From Sorghum bicolor (lineage: Eukaryota > Streptophyta > Magnoliopsida > Poales > Poaceae), in assembly GCF_000003195.3 (NCBI RefSeq), contig NC_012873.2, positions 22,222,347 to 22,286,346 on the forward strand: DNA of 64,000 nt. The letters are read 5' to 3'. The translations under genes were made by a program, and so were the position numbers. Numbering within the stretch: the first letter of the stretch is position 1; every line of letters starts with the position of its first letter. The notes below the pieces were generated by a model. That model was not told the origin of the DNA and made no database searches. It was given only the letters and a program-made list of their open reading frames with translations. Shown here one piece after another: positions 52,610 to 64,000 of this stretch.

Positions 52610-55600
52610 TGTGGCAGAACCTCCTTAGTGTTTGGGTCCACCGACACCTGTCATTGTCCTAAGGACCTCTGACGGTGATGCCAAGGATCCTTCCACTTTA
52701 GAAGCCCGATGGGCATCCCAGGACGCCCATTCCACCGCTACTTGAGGCGTATTAACCAAGCTCGTCCTGACCACTTGCGATGGTCAATTAACGAGAACTT
52801 CTTCTCGCCCTTATAGGATAGCGAGTGGCCACCTTAACACCAGGATCATTCGTTGCGAAGACATTGCAGTACCACAAACGAGATATAACCAAAATATCAT
52901 TTCGGAGTAAAACAACGGAAGCATTAAATAACTTAATTTGCAAAAGTAGTTCTTCCAAGTACTAAAGTGTTATTACAAGCTAGGTCCAGTGGAGCAACTT
53001 AAACTTTAGTACACAGATTACAAATTTACACACCCTGCCCATGGGTCACGCTTACTCCTCTTCGTCGTCAACTTCGATGACGGTCACACAACAGGGTCCG
53101 AAACAAGTCGGCTCCTGAGCTTCACCTGCAACAGGGGTTATAAAACCCTGAGTATGGGAGTACTCAACAAGACTTACGCGGCGGAAAAAGAGGAGAACTT
53201 AGGAATGCAGGCTTAGGGTAGACAAGGAGTGGCTGAGCGAGGAGCCAAATTATTTTGCTAAAAAGCTTACTAATAGTGTGTCCTTACTTTCAAGTTTTAC
53301 CCACGAATTCCTCTCCTCAAGAGGCCGAGGAGTTCGAGGACAGTCTATCTAGTTGCTTTTCACAGACAAGTCTGTAAGTTCCTAGTCCTTAATCAAAGTA
53401 TTATCCATGCAACGGCCATAGCTTCATGTCACTCAGAGTCTGGGAATTGGGATCCGAACCTCATGAGACATTTTCCCCTTTTTCATTTTACCACTTAGTT
53501 ACATCTTTAACTACGATGAGGGTCGAAGGAATTGAGTCTCCCAATTGGGGAGCAACAACGATTCGAATCACAAAGCAATCCAGCTGGAGTTCCTAACCAC
53601 CCGACATATGTAGAACTAAATCTTGCATATGTCAACCCAAATCTAGCACTCCCCAGTTTTGACCGGGTTCGCGGCACCCGAGAGCACAGTACCCCACCAT
53701 CCAGCCCATTTGACAGGAGGGTACACGCTACTCTCGCCATCGCTCCACGCCCAGTGCACGAGTAGCTGTTCGCGTCGAGGGATCACAAGACCGGGCTTAC
53801 CGAGGGCAAGTGACTAGTACTATAAATTCTCAACCTAGCTGGCCATCAAAGGAACGGTCCTTAATTGACACAGTTGGAGACACTATTTTAAGACTCCATT
53901 CTTAAAGCAAGTCCACCAACCGGTCTCCAGTAGAAACATCATTGACCATAAGGTATTCCACAACAACCCTTCAAACTTTCTTGTTGAAAACCTATATAGT
54001 AGCAGGGCTAAGCATCACTATGCAATTTTATAAAGAAACAGGTGCCTAGCAAAAGATAACAAATATCAAGGTAGTAAATGCAACAAGTACGTTAACCCAA
54101 TTCTCAACTACGTAATGCAGCATTTTCAATTCATAAGTGATAAAAGATTTAAAACATTCAAGGAGGGGTTAATGCATCCAGGGCTTGCCTTGGTTGCAGA
54201 GCTGAGAGGGATCCTCGGAGACTTCCCAAGTCTCGGATCCTACTTCCTCGAACGGAACACCGACCTTGGGGTGCGGTTCAACAGTCGCTCCTTCGGTCAC
54301 GTGCACTATACGCAAAATGATGAATGCTCATGATATGCATATGACAAATATTTAAGAAGGACCGAGTTGAGTACAACTTTCCTTCTCAGTGCAAGGACGG
54401 CTAAACAGTAATTACAGTTGTTTATCATTTTAGTGTTTTTACCCAAGAGGTTGCGTCAGAAAATTAAGATTTCTCGAAATTCATAATTACCCTTAATTAA
54501 CTAATTATTAATCCTTTTTATCTTAATTAACTCTTAATTGAGTATTAATGACCGTAATTAAGCATTAAGATCAAGCAATAATTAAGTGCCAAAGGTCATT
54601 AAGGTTAATGACCTTAGGTCATCATACAATCCCAAAATCACTCAAATCCTAATTTGAGAGACTAAGCTAATCATTACTTAACTATTTTGGACTTATTACT
54701 AAATTAATAATTAAGGGTATAATAATATTTTATTCAAACATTATCCAAATGCCACCAAATTTTGTGTGAAGCTAGGGAATAATATTCAGAGGCCTCTCAC
54801 AAAGTTTGGTGATTTTTAGACATACCCATAAATTATTAAAATTCAAGAAATTTTATTTACTAATTAAAAGATACAATTTTCATACATATGTAAATTATCA
54901 GAAAAGGAAATCTAGCATTTTTCCTTTGTTCTACTGACTACATAGAACATAAACTAATATTTTCACTATTTTTGGACCAGCATAGAATTTTCTACACAAA
55001 TTCAAATATAAAGCAATTTTAAACATAAAGAAAAAGAGAAAGCAGCACTGTGCTAATGCGGCTCGCCCGCTTGGCCTCGGCCCAAGTCGGCCCGAGTGCT
55101 TTCCGCGTCACGCGCGCGCGCCCCCCTCTCACGCGGTCACTGACGGGCGGATCCCGCCCGTCAGCTCCGTCTTCTTCCTCGTGCCCTGATCGGTGGGAGC
55201 GACTCTGCCCCGCCCTTCACTGGTGAGGTGCCTCCCTAGGGAGAACTTGGCGTCCAGCTTGTGCTCAATGCACCTGCGCATCATTCCCCTCCCCCGGTGG
55301 ATGTTCTACCACTCTCCGATGGCTCCGACCACGGCCATGGCGGACACCGATGCCCGGACCCGATAGAGCATAAGAGGGAGGGTTTGGGAGTATCAGGGGC
55401 TCACCGCGATCTTGAGGAGCTACTCAGAAGCTGCGGAGAGGTCGAGATGAGCGCTGGCCACGGTGAGGCACTCACGGCGGCGCTTCGGCCGGGTTTGGAG
55501 AAGAACCGCTCGGTTGGGTCTACAAGAGGCTAGAGCTTGCGCTAGGTGGCGCAAACTGTTGCTGGGTTCATGGCGAAGCTGCTAGGGGGGCTCTGGTAGC

Positions 55601-56625
55601 TTGGAAGGGAACGAGGGAGATGAATTTTGTGGGCGAAGAAGTTCACCGGCGTCGGGTGCGAGAGAAAGAAAAGGAGCGCGTCGGCTGGTGGAGTGGCTTT
55701 TATCGCGAGTGGAGGAGACGCCGAGCTTCCACGTCGGTTGGCGACACAGGCAGGCAGGTAGCTACATGCTCGCACGCATGCACACGGTGCTGCACGTGCG
55801 GCGGCCGCGCTGGACACGGGCGCCTTGATCCCTATCGGATCACTGTAGCAAGCTCTATCCTCCCCCTTTCTGTCTTTTTGCAAAATTCATCCAAAATTTG
55901 AACTGAAGTCAAAATTTGGTTAAAACAAAAGTTGTGAAGCATAAAATTCCCTACAACACTTTTTTGAGGCTAAAATTCAAATTCTGAAAGGAACCAAGTG
56001 AATTTAACTAAAACATTTTGAAATTCAAATTCACATTTGGGGGAAATTCCAATTTTGAATTTGAGCAGAACAGAAATTCCAAAATTACTTTTGATTTTCC
56101 ATAACAACTTGAAAAATTCCCAACATGAAAGTTGTTCAAATTTTTGAGCTCTACAACTTTCATGTTGGTCACTCTTCAAGATTCCAAATAGATTTTGAAT
56201 TAGCGATTCAAATTGGAAAAGGGGACAATTTCTGGAAATCTGTATTTTCAAAATTACTTTGAATTTTGTGTGAAACTTCAAAACCTCAAAACACCAAAGT
56301 TGTACATCTTGACAAGATCTACAACTTCACTTTTGAACTCAACCTCAAATTTTGCTTGGTTTTTAAATTGTACAAAAGGGGGCAAAACTAGGGTTTGAAC
56401 ATCAGTGTTTTCCCTCCCTACTTTCTCGGAAATCATCAACACTAGGGATTTCACAACCATACTAGCTTCAATACACATTGTAAGCACACTTTAATTCCCT
56501 AAGCACAAGCAATCAAAGTAAACTTGTTTTAAGTTGGTGCATCAAGTTGTGCTTAACCAATATGCTATGCAATGCTCATGATGACATGATCTAGTTTTAG
56601 TAATCGTAACATCAGGGATGTTACA
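52610..56625 (-). repeat. 5' LTR of element D (4016 bp)
   Basis: Same ends as the copy at 30659-34602 and colinear with it. It has the paired palindromes at 53559-53587, the hairpin block near 53130-53175 and the GC-rich block at 55060-55830, with an insertion of some 60 bases near 55670-55740 relative to the other copy. Confidence 0.93.
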
Positions 56626-56673
56626 TGGGGATTCTACCTTCCTAGGTTGTCGGATCTGCCTGTTGCAACCGAT

Positions 56674-56682
56674 CCTATATAT
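56674..56682 (+). promoter_or_regulatory. TATA box of the antisense gene in element E
   Basis: CCTATATATTC about 160 bases before the ATG at 56841, followed by a GAGA-rich stretch (56763-56800). It matches the position of the TATA boxes in C and F. Confidence 0.5.
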
Positions 56683-56840
56683 TCGAGGGGTCAGGCTTGC
56701 TGCCTCCACTTCCATCTTTTTGCCATTGTCTCCTAGCTTCCTCTTCCTGCCTATCTGCGCATGAGAGAGAGACAAAAAGAGAGAGAAAGAGAGGAATAGA
56801 GCTAGGGACCTCTCTTGCTGCTGAGTCGATCTGTGCGGCC

Positions 56841-58412
56841 ATGACCATGACCTTGCTGCGCGCAGAAGAGTGGAGCCCGTCAAGCGTGATGGAGTGCAAG
56901 CTGCATGACCTGGTGAGCGAGGAGCTCCCCTACCCCATTACTTCAAGAAGCCAGCTAGAATAGTTTTTGCCATTTGGCAGGACTGGGAACAGTGTCCGCC
57001 GAAGGGCTACATGGTCAGCTTTGTCAAATTTCATCGCCACGGGCTCGGATCTCCCTCGATCAGGTTTATGCAGGCGACATCGTCAAGCTGCAGCACTTCT
57101 CTCCCAATGCCATCTCCAACACCGCAATCTTTGCTGCAGTCTATGAGACCTACCTGGGGACGATGCCGCACTAGGAGCTCTTGCTTCATCTCTTCCAGGG
57201 CGAGCTGTTCCAAGCTCTCGATGGGAATAAAGGCGTGAGGAAGTCTATTAGGGCGGGCTGCCTCAACTTGGCGTTGCAGACCGGCCACACTGGGGAACCC
57301 CATGAGTTCATTCCTACTGGGCTAATGTTAAACCATGCCCAGTGGGACTCGCAGTGGTTCTACCTGTACAATGATGAGGGGCTTCTTCCTCTATACATTG
57401 GGCACGTCATTATGGCGTGTCCAGAGCACTGGAAGTACAGTGTTCCCATGGAGCGCCAATCTCGGTTGTGGCTCCTCCTCAACGATTTTGAAGTGGCTCT
57501 ACCAGGAGGGTCCAATGGCGGCTCTTGTCCTCTCTGCCGTCCATCATTGGTGGGTGCTCTCGCTGATGGCTCGCCTACTGAGGATGAACGAGATTGGGCC
57601 GAACGTTGTGCTTGAGGACCTCGATGCATGTCATATGTCGAGGGAGGCACTTCCCAACAAGGAGATCGTGAAAAGGGTCAGGGCTGCTGTCGCTGGCACT
57701 TTCCAGGTCAAGAGCATCAATGAGTTCCCAATGATGCCCGAGGAGGGCTACCTCGATCTGGTGAGTGCGTCAACCTAGAGTGTCTTAAGCTATATCCTCT
57801 GCTTCCAATCTTTCTAATGTCTAGATGTTTTTGTGCATGGAAAACTAGACTTCAGGTCATCGAGGCCCCCGACGAAAGAAGATGAGGCAGAGCATGAGGT
57901 AAGACACTCGGCAAGAGCTCGAGCAGCGTCGTGCTAAGCAAAGGCATGAGGGGAAGCCTAAAGAGGAATCCCTTGATGAGGAATACGAGGGTGATGGCGG
58001 TGATGATGGCGAAGATGTCGAGGGGATGGCGGCGTGCCTCATGCTCTGCCTCATCCTTCAACCTCCACCTTGAGCTAATACGTTGTCCATGCAGGAAGAC
58101 ATCCTCGTGGAACCACGAGAGGAGAGGCAAGGAGGCCCCACATCATGGGTGGAGCCTTCGTCTCACCGCTCATGTGGTAGCACCCCTCCTACCCTTGCTT
58201 AGGGCTAAATTGAGCTATCCCCGCGTCCGCCTAAGGCCCATGCACCTGCGCCTCGAACCAAGATATATGCGCTAGGGACTTGAACTCAGGGCCAGGCCAC
58301 CTCGGAGGATCGAATCACGGCCTTGTTGAGCCAGGAGGAGGCGCGCATGGAGAGCTTGAGCCCTGAGGGGCGCCGGGGGATGCGATCAAGGCCTGCACCC
58401 AACATCAGGTCT
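56841..58412 (+). pseudogene. Antisense gene (aORF) of element E, first exons, decayed
   Basis: On the plus strand because E is inverted. From ATG 56841 the frame reads LLRAEEWSPSSVMECKLHDL, breaks, and resumes in other frames with PKGYMVSFVKFHRHGLGSP, LQHFSPNAISNTAIFAAVYE, WDSQWFYLYNDEGLLPLYIG and MPEEGYLDL, matching element F. A donor at 57761 (GATCTG|GTGAGT) and an acceptor at 57855 (TTCAG) bound the first intron, the same intron as in F. At least three frameshifts and stops make it a pseudogene. The solo LTR at 58418 interrupts it. Confidence 0.75.
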
Positions 58413-58417
58413 GGACT

Positions 58418-60053
58418 TGTTGACACTTCTTAACGCAACTACTAAAAATAGACTCTTAGACCTATCCCTATCAACGGCATCAAAATTACTTAACATCACT
58501 TAAGCTAGGTTGTCATCCCTAACATGATGTAGAAGTGTTGATATTAAATCTATATGCTTTTCTAGGAATAATAAATAAAGATCCACAAGCACACAGATAA
58601 TATCAATGTAGCATTTTAACCAGGAGTATTCTAGGTATCGTTATTTATATTTTTACCACTGGGAAGGGACTTGCAATGGATAATGAGCAATGAGCACTAC
58701 ATGTATTCAGTGGAGACCTTAGCCATGTCTTTATCTATCTCTCTTGTAGGGTGTCACATAAGATAAATATATGAATATAAATAATAAGTGACAGATTATA
58801 ACTAGGAATTCATAGCCATAAGATAAACATGATAATCATCTTAATTAGAGTACTCTAAGTCTATAGCACTAGCATGGTATTAGGATAGTCTATAAGAATA
58901 AATCCTAAGTATTCTAACTATATTGTCAAAGCATACATTGATTAGTGCAAGTACACCTAGAATCATCACTAGAAAAGGTTATATCTATGCATAGTGATAT
59001 TAGCAAGAAAGATCATGAACAGAGCAAGGACTTCCTTGTAATAATAGTGCTCTACAATCCTTAGAATCAGGAGAAGGAATACAAAGGACTCAACATGACT
59101 GTCACTCCCGTGATCTACCTCAAGCTCTAGACTATAAGGGTTAATCGCAAATAAATACGTTCTAGGCACCTCGCCTACACAATATCTATCACCTACCCAT
59201 CGGCCTAATGAGTAAGCGCTATATGATCCTATGCATAAACATAATTATAATTTAACTATGCTAAGCATATAATCAAAGTAGACTAAGAACTGTATAATTG
59301 AGAATATAAGCAAATAGAATAAAGTCAATTTTGATATAATCAAATAGATCAAAGTCATATTCATAGTAGCAAGCACTAATATAAATATAACCAAGAGAAT
59401 AAGAGTTTACCACATACTAAAGATTGATCTGGACTCCAAGATTAACTTGACTCCTAGATCTAATCCTATGTAGCTATGCTAAAGAACTATAGAGGTCTAA
59501 TTGAGATGGTGGCTAAGAATCCTATAGAGACAGATAAATTCGAGGGACCCCTCTCTGTCTAATTATTCTCTTGATCTTCTTAGATAATAATGAACTCTCC
59601 CTCTAGGGGGGTCAGGGTCTTTATTTATAGCCCCCAAGGAATCACCACAGCCCTTGGATCAAACAGACTTAAACGTGCGCTTAAGATTAATCCTCAAAGT
59701 TGGTGGAGGCAGGATCCGCGAGGTGGAGCCTGATTGGCTCTGCCCCCGGGCGGCCACCCCTGAGAGGTGGGGCGCCCGCCCCTGCCCTATGGCAGGTGGC
59801 CCCCTCCTTTCAGGTGTTGTCTTCCCAAGCCTTCTGGAGTATTCCTGAGTTGACGTTTCACGTGTTGTCTCTATGTATATCTAACATGTGGACTTCCTTT
59901 GGTTCTTATTCCGTTAACCCCTATAGAAATAGATAAACTCCAAAACTTATGGAATTCTATTAGTGATAGCCCCTATAGCTAGATAGTATTCTGATTTTAA
60001 TCCTTTCTCATGCTACATTGATGGTTAAAAAGAGTACTTATCTACAGTCAATA
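58418..60053 (-). mobile_element. Athila-type solo LTR with target duplication
   Basis: A 1636-bp LTR-like unit, related to the LTR of G (plus-strand AACCAGGAGTATTCTAGGTATCG; GGTTAAAAAGAGTACTTATC at the far end). It starts TGTTGACACTTC and ends CAGTCAATA. GGACT is present on both sides (58413-58417 and 60054-60058). No internal region remains, so it arose by recombination between two LTRs. Confidence 0.85.
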
Positions 60054-60600
60054 GGACTCCCGCAAGGTCCGTCGTGTGGTGCCTTCTCGAGGCCCCCTAG
60101 CCGTACCCGCGGTACTGCGAGGAGAATCGCTCTCCTTGTAGGGTAAGTTTTTGAATCGTGACACCTTCCTTCTACTTTTGGGTCCTCACTCTAACACACA
60201 TGTGACCTGCTTGTTTGCCTTAGGCTCAAGCAGCAACTAGAGGAGGCGCAGCCATCTTTCGCTAAAAGGCTTAAGCTGGGGGCAGGCGCCAAGAGGTCTA
60301 GTGGTCTCGAGGGTATGATTTTCTGTTTCTCGTGCTTTGACTAGGTTCATACTAGTGCAGGATGTCTGGGCTTAAGGTGAGCATAACAAGTATTGTTGTG
60401 GCTGCAGGACCATCAGACTTAAGGCCTCCTACTGGGAGCGATAACGCTCGACCGCAAGCACCAGAGGGTGGTGCCGTTCTTGGGGCCTCAATGTCCGATC
60501 CCTCCGCCTCAGGTCAAGCCGAGGCGCCTCATTCCCAGTCGTTGACACCATTTTTTGGGCATGTATCTTCGGACGCATATCTGGGAATTAGTGAAATATA
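60054..60600 (+). pseudogene. Antisense gene of element E, later exons
   Basis: Exon-like pieces with good splice sites: donor at 60144 (AGG|GTAAGT), acceptor at 60223 (TTGCCTTAG), exon 60224-60312 (KQQLEEAQPSFAKRLKLGAG), donor at 60313 (GAGG|GTATGA), acceptor at 60407 (GGCTGCAG), and a last open piece to about 60600 with serine-, proline- and alanine-rich sequence. It continues the gene broken by the solo LTR. Introns of 80 and 95 bases resemble those of C. Confidence 0.6.
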
Positions 60601-60644
60601 GGTCGGCAGGTGAAAGAGTGGTGAATGGTTATCAAGGAGGTTAC

Positions 60645-60965
60645 TGATGGGAATTGATGTCGATGGCTAAAAAGCAAGATGTGGCCAAGTCCAGGGATGA
60701 TGATTGATCTATGCTGATGACTGATACTAGTGGTTGCCGATGCTGATGGAAGATGGTTTGCCAATTGCCGATCACAACAGGGGGAGGCGCGAGAGTTGCT
60801 GACAGGATGGTGGCGGTGTGCCGATCGCTTGTGGTAGATAGATTAATGTTTACCATAGCTGTTAGAGTTTGTTTTGTGTACTGATTCCGTTCAATTTGGA
60901 ATTAGAGTCCTAGTCGTGTCTGGTTGTAATTCTTCTGGACAGGGTATAAATATAGACCCTGTAGC
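60645..60965 (+). repeat. LTR-like fragment (possibly Ty1/copia), cut by H
   Basis: Starts TGATGGGAATTGATG and has GGGTATAAATATAGACCC near 60938-60955, a TATA box of the kind seen near the U3 end of plant LTRs. The sequence stops where the LTR of H begins, so the rest lies beyond the window. Assignment is weak. Confidence 0.4.
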
Positions 60966-63900
60966 TGTCACAGAACCGACCAAATTATAAGAGTGCAAGT
61001 ATAGAAACGATCGACAAGCAATCAAGTTTCCAAACTTGAGCCCATATAATCCCAGTAGTCAACTGAAATCACGAAGGATTTCAAACCAACTCGCAACAAA
61101 CCAAAATCGTAATAGTTCAACATAAATACAGCAAATGTTACATAGTCATTCATTGCCGTCGAAGCGGCACCACATCGGAGTTATTAAGTTATTACAACAC
61201 ATGTTCGAAGTAGCGGAAGCAAAATAATTACACAAACTTGTTCAAGTTCAGTTCACAAGTTCTTGTTATTGCCAGAGTCTACACCATCCTTCCAAAAGCA
61301 ACAGGTACGAGTTTGTTAGAGAACCATGCCCAACTATTAGTCCTCATCCCCAGCGGGATGGAGACAGGTCTTGCAGAAGCCATTATAAAAGATATCATCT
61401 GCAACAGGTGGGAAATAAACCCTGAGTACGAGAATGTACTCAGCTAGACTTACCTGTCTAGTAAAACATAAAAGACACCAAGGATCATACAAGGCCAATA
61501 TCAATTAGGGCTATTTGACTCAACATTTGCCAAAAGCTTGCATTAAAACTAACTCATTGTGGAAGCATCATGTTTATTCATTATCAGCCTACCACTAGAT
61601 TAGCACCTGTAATAAAGCACTTCACTTGATTATTACAAGCAATACTAACCATATCAAGTTCATCATATGTTCTTCCTTGCTATCATCATTATCATGAACC
61701 AAGTTCATTAGTGAATGCTACGTTTGCCGCTGCTCTGTCAAGTTCTCACTGACCAGGAGAGACGGCGATTCGAATCGAATTCCTATCCAGCTGGAGGGGT
61801 ATTCCTAGCACTCACCCAAGCATCCCCCGTCGGAGAGCCAACAGGTCACCTTTGGTACAACTCAGGAATCGCGGCTCCGATCAGCGCTGCACTCCCAGGG
61901 CTACCACTCTGCCAGGGAGGTCAGGAATTTTAACTCACCTGCCTTTGGGCTTACGCCAATGGTCCCCCGCACACCGCACTTCCTCCGGTAGTGCGCACTT
62001 TATACTTGCCGGTCTTCCGGCCTGAGTCATACTACTCGGCTTCGCGGTCGGAACGAGTTATCCGGCCAACTAAGTGTCAGGCATGCGTTCAACATGACAA
62101 GAGGACGTACAACGGTCGGTCCTTAGCTGCCACAGACGGAGTTACTACAACCTTGCAAAACTCCGCCCGGCTTAAGTCAAATTAATCAGGTTCCATCCCC
62201 GGTAGCACATATAGACCATCGTGATCCGACACAACCCTATATCGCGCAGGTTACAGGAAATCACCTGACTTCTACCGATTAAGCATGGCTAAGCTGCTAC
62301 TCGATCCTAACTCTACAACCAAGGTAGAGTAAATTATCTGGACAAGGATGGAGTAAAGTGCAGCAAAGGTTTCATCACAACTCCTATACTTAATGCATCA
62401 ATAGATATAACATATTAAATAAACTTTCGAAAGTAAAGGGAGGCTTAGAATGCTCCGGGGCTTGCCTTTCACGAACGAGGCTGGCTCGTGGTTCGGGCAC
62501 TCAACTTCTTCTTCGGGCTCCTCGAGTCCGACTTGCTGGACCTCCACCTCCTGGCTGCCCTCCTGGCCTTCGGGGTTCGCTTGGAGCTCGGAGGAAGCGG
62601 TCACGTCCGATGCACCTATTGCATGCTCAACTAATAAGGAGATGTGCATAAAAGAGGATGAATGCTTGATACAAAAATAAACTCACTGGACACTCATCTA
62701 CGGAGTGACGGTTATAACAAGTTCACACAAGGTAGAAGTTAACTACTCAAAACCCACCAAGTACTAGAACAGCAAGCACCCAAAACAGGACAGCTCAGTA
62801 ATCAGACCATGACTAGTGCTAGGTAGATCCAACAAACATGAGTGAAGACATTCTGGAAAGCTTATGAAATTACCTACAATTCATCTTTAAACATCACAGC
62901 AAGATTCATAAGTTAACCAGGTCACTTAAACAAAGTTCCAGGTTCTGTCCCAGAAAAAACAGAGAGCACCTATTTCTGGAACCCAACTTGGAACAGCCAT
63001 AACTTTTAAACTACTAGGCCAATTGATCCCAAATTTAAACCACGGCTAGATCATAAAGTGTACAACAACTTTGATTTAGACAAGTTTTCCAGAAAACTCA
63101 GTTATCATTAAGTAAAAGCTAAATTACTTCCTTGCTGTCCAGAACAGCTTTTAGCCCACCAAATAATTATTTAATGACATAACCAAAACATAAACAATGC
63201 CAACCACATGGCTTATGAGCACAAGCACACCACAAGATGGCCAGAACATCATATGATAACCTCCAAATATTTATTAACAAGGCATTTATTAATTTAATTC
63301 TAGAAAGTAGCATAATTACAAGATACTGGTGGAAGTGCTCAGAAAAATCTACAAAAATTACAGCAGCACAAGTATAGCACCAAAGCATCATCATAAAATT
63401 TTCAGAGCAAATGCACACACCAAATTAAAGCTATGCATTTAACATGTGACAAGGTGTTTATTTCATAAATTCAGAAACATGGCTTACAAAGTGTCAAACA
63501 GCAGATTTCAGATTATTTACAGGTTATCAATACCATAAACAAGTTTATCCCAAAAGTAGAGCACCAGCATAAGCACCAATTATTTTATATGATTTAATTA
63601 AGGAAACAAGCCAAACTTCAAACATAAATTACATATCAAAGCTACAGTACTTTAAAAAACATGAAATATTTATCATTGCCTTCTAACACTACACAGAGAC
63701 TACCATAAAAATTTCATAGCAAGAAAAGCAGTATAACAAGAGATATGAATTTATTCATGAATAACATCATTAATTCCTAATAATTATTTTTCCCAGCAAA
63801 CATGGTTCATTTTATATTTTTATTAAAAACTAGCCATCTCAAGAAATACCAAAAAATTGGTTTCACAATTTTTGGATCTCAGAAACAGGAGATATGATTT

Positions 63901-64000
63901 TTGTAAGAAAGCTAAAAATCAGGATTTGAATAAAAGAAAAGGAGGGAAGTGAGGTGACACTGACTGTGGACCCCGCATGTCAGGGTCATCTTCCTCACCG
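60966..64000 (-). repeat. LTR of element H, third chromovirus family, incomplete
   Basis: On the minus strand it ends CTTATAATTTGGTCGGTTCTG and TGACA, almost identical to the end of the LTR of A, and aligns with A across its length with clear divergence. At the window end it reaches the GC-rich block matching A near 9950-9980. It carries the hairpin block (61399-61453) and paired palindromes (61766-61794). The left flank is not a primer binding site, so it is a 3' LTR of a minus-strand element or a solo LTR. Confidence 0.85.

Larger units (their letters stand above)
30659..56625 (-). mobile_element. Element D: second Tekay/Del-type chromovirus, split by element C
   Basis: Two LTRs of 3944 and 4016 bp enclose, on the minus strand, a tRNA-Met-like primer binding site, an intact ORF0, gag, protease, RT, RNase H, integrase and chromodomain. 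Element C with its target duplication accounts for 11991 bases inside integrase, leaving an interior of about 6.0 kb. The LTRs differ by about 5 per cent over the first 215 bases, so D is much older than C. Flanks are cgggg and tgggg, an imperfect target duplication. All coding parts share one frame and carry only nonsense changes. Confidence 0.93.
27820..60644 (-). mobile_element. Element E: old Tat-type retrotransposon hosting F, Cassandra, D and a solo LTR
   Basis: Minus-strand remains: a 3' LTR fragment (27820-28527) with polypurine tract, a 3' untranslated region, and an antisense gene on the plus strand (56841-60600). The untranslated sequence at 30440-30658 matches element F at 26060-26200 in inverse orientation, which ties the pieces left and right of D to one element. 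Pol, gag and the 5' LTR are not in the window. The right limit is uncertain. Confidence 0.75.

Overview
This window is intergenic heterochromatin from a grass (Poaceae) genome, probably a large panicoid-type genome; the species is inferred only from the kinds of elements present. I find no host gene, rRNA gene or tRNA gene. Essentially every base belongs to LTR retrotransposons inserted into one another: two Tekay/Del-type chromoviruses with LTRs near 4 kb (A, D), the LTR of a third (H), four Tat-type Ty3/gypsy elements (B, C, E, F), an Athila-type element (G), an Athila-type solo LTR, a Cassandra TRIM whose LTRs carry 5S-rRNA-like sequence, and a short unclassified LTR fragment.

Layout. 1-12597: element A (+), 5' LTR cut by the window edge. 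12598-17029: element B (-), 5' LTR, gag and protease; A sits in its pol. 17030-21612: element G (-, Athila), interrupted by B. 21613-27819: element F (+, Tat), interrupted by G, with most of pol deleted and a degenerate antisense gene. 27820-60644: element E (-, Tat), the oldest host. F lies in its 3' LTR, and it also holds the Cassandra composite (28849-30031), element D (30659-56625) and a solo LTR (58418-60053). Element C (35410-47395) lies inside the integrase of D. 60645-60965 is an LTR-like fragment and 60966-64000 is the LTR of H (-). The left part is a five-level nest: E contains F contains G contains B contains A.

Element C is young: two 460-bp LTRs differing at four positions, and a perfect ATGGC target duplication. 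Between its pol and 3' LTR it carries an antisense gene that I can splice in silico into six in-phase exons encoding 933 residues without a stop, behind its own TATA box. F and E carry decayed relatives, each also with a TATA box.

The most striking observation is that the extra ORF upstream of gag in chromovirus A (ORF0) begins with an almost histone-H3-like tail (ARTRLTARKSTGG...APR), followed by a coiled coil and a very acidic C-terminus. The ORF0 of the diverged chromovirus D has a partly different subset of the same H3 residues, a coiled coil and a similar acidic ending. Both elements also encode an integrase chromodomain. The three chromovirus LTR families further share a pair of palindromes and a hairpin block at matching positions. 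Other notable points are an identical UAG between protease and reverse transcriptase in Tat elements B and C, a tandem retropepsin pair in G, and a palindromic Cassandra composite flanked as a unit by a target duplication.
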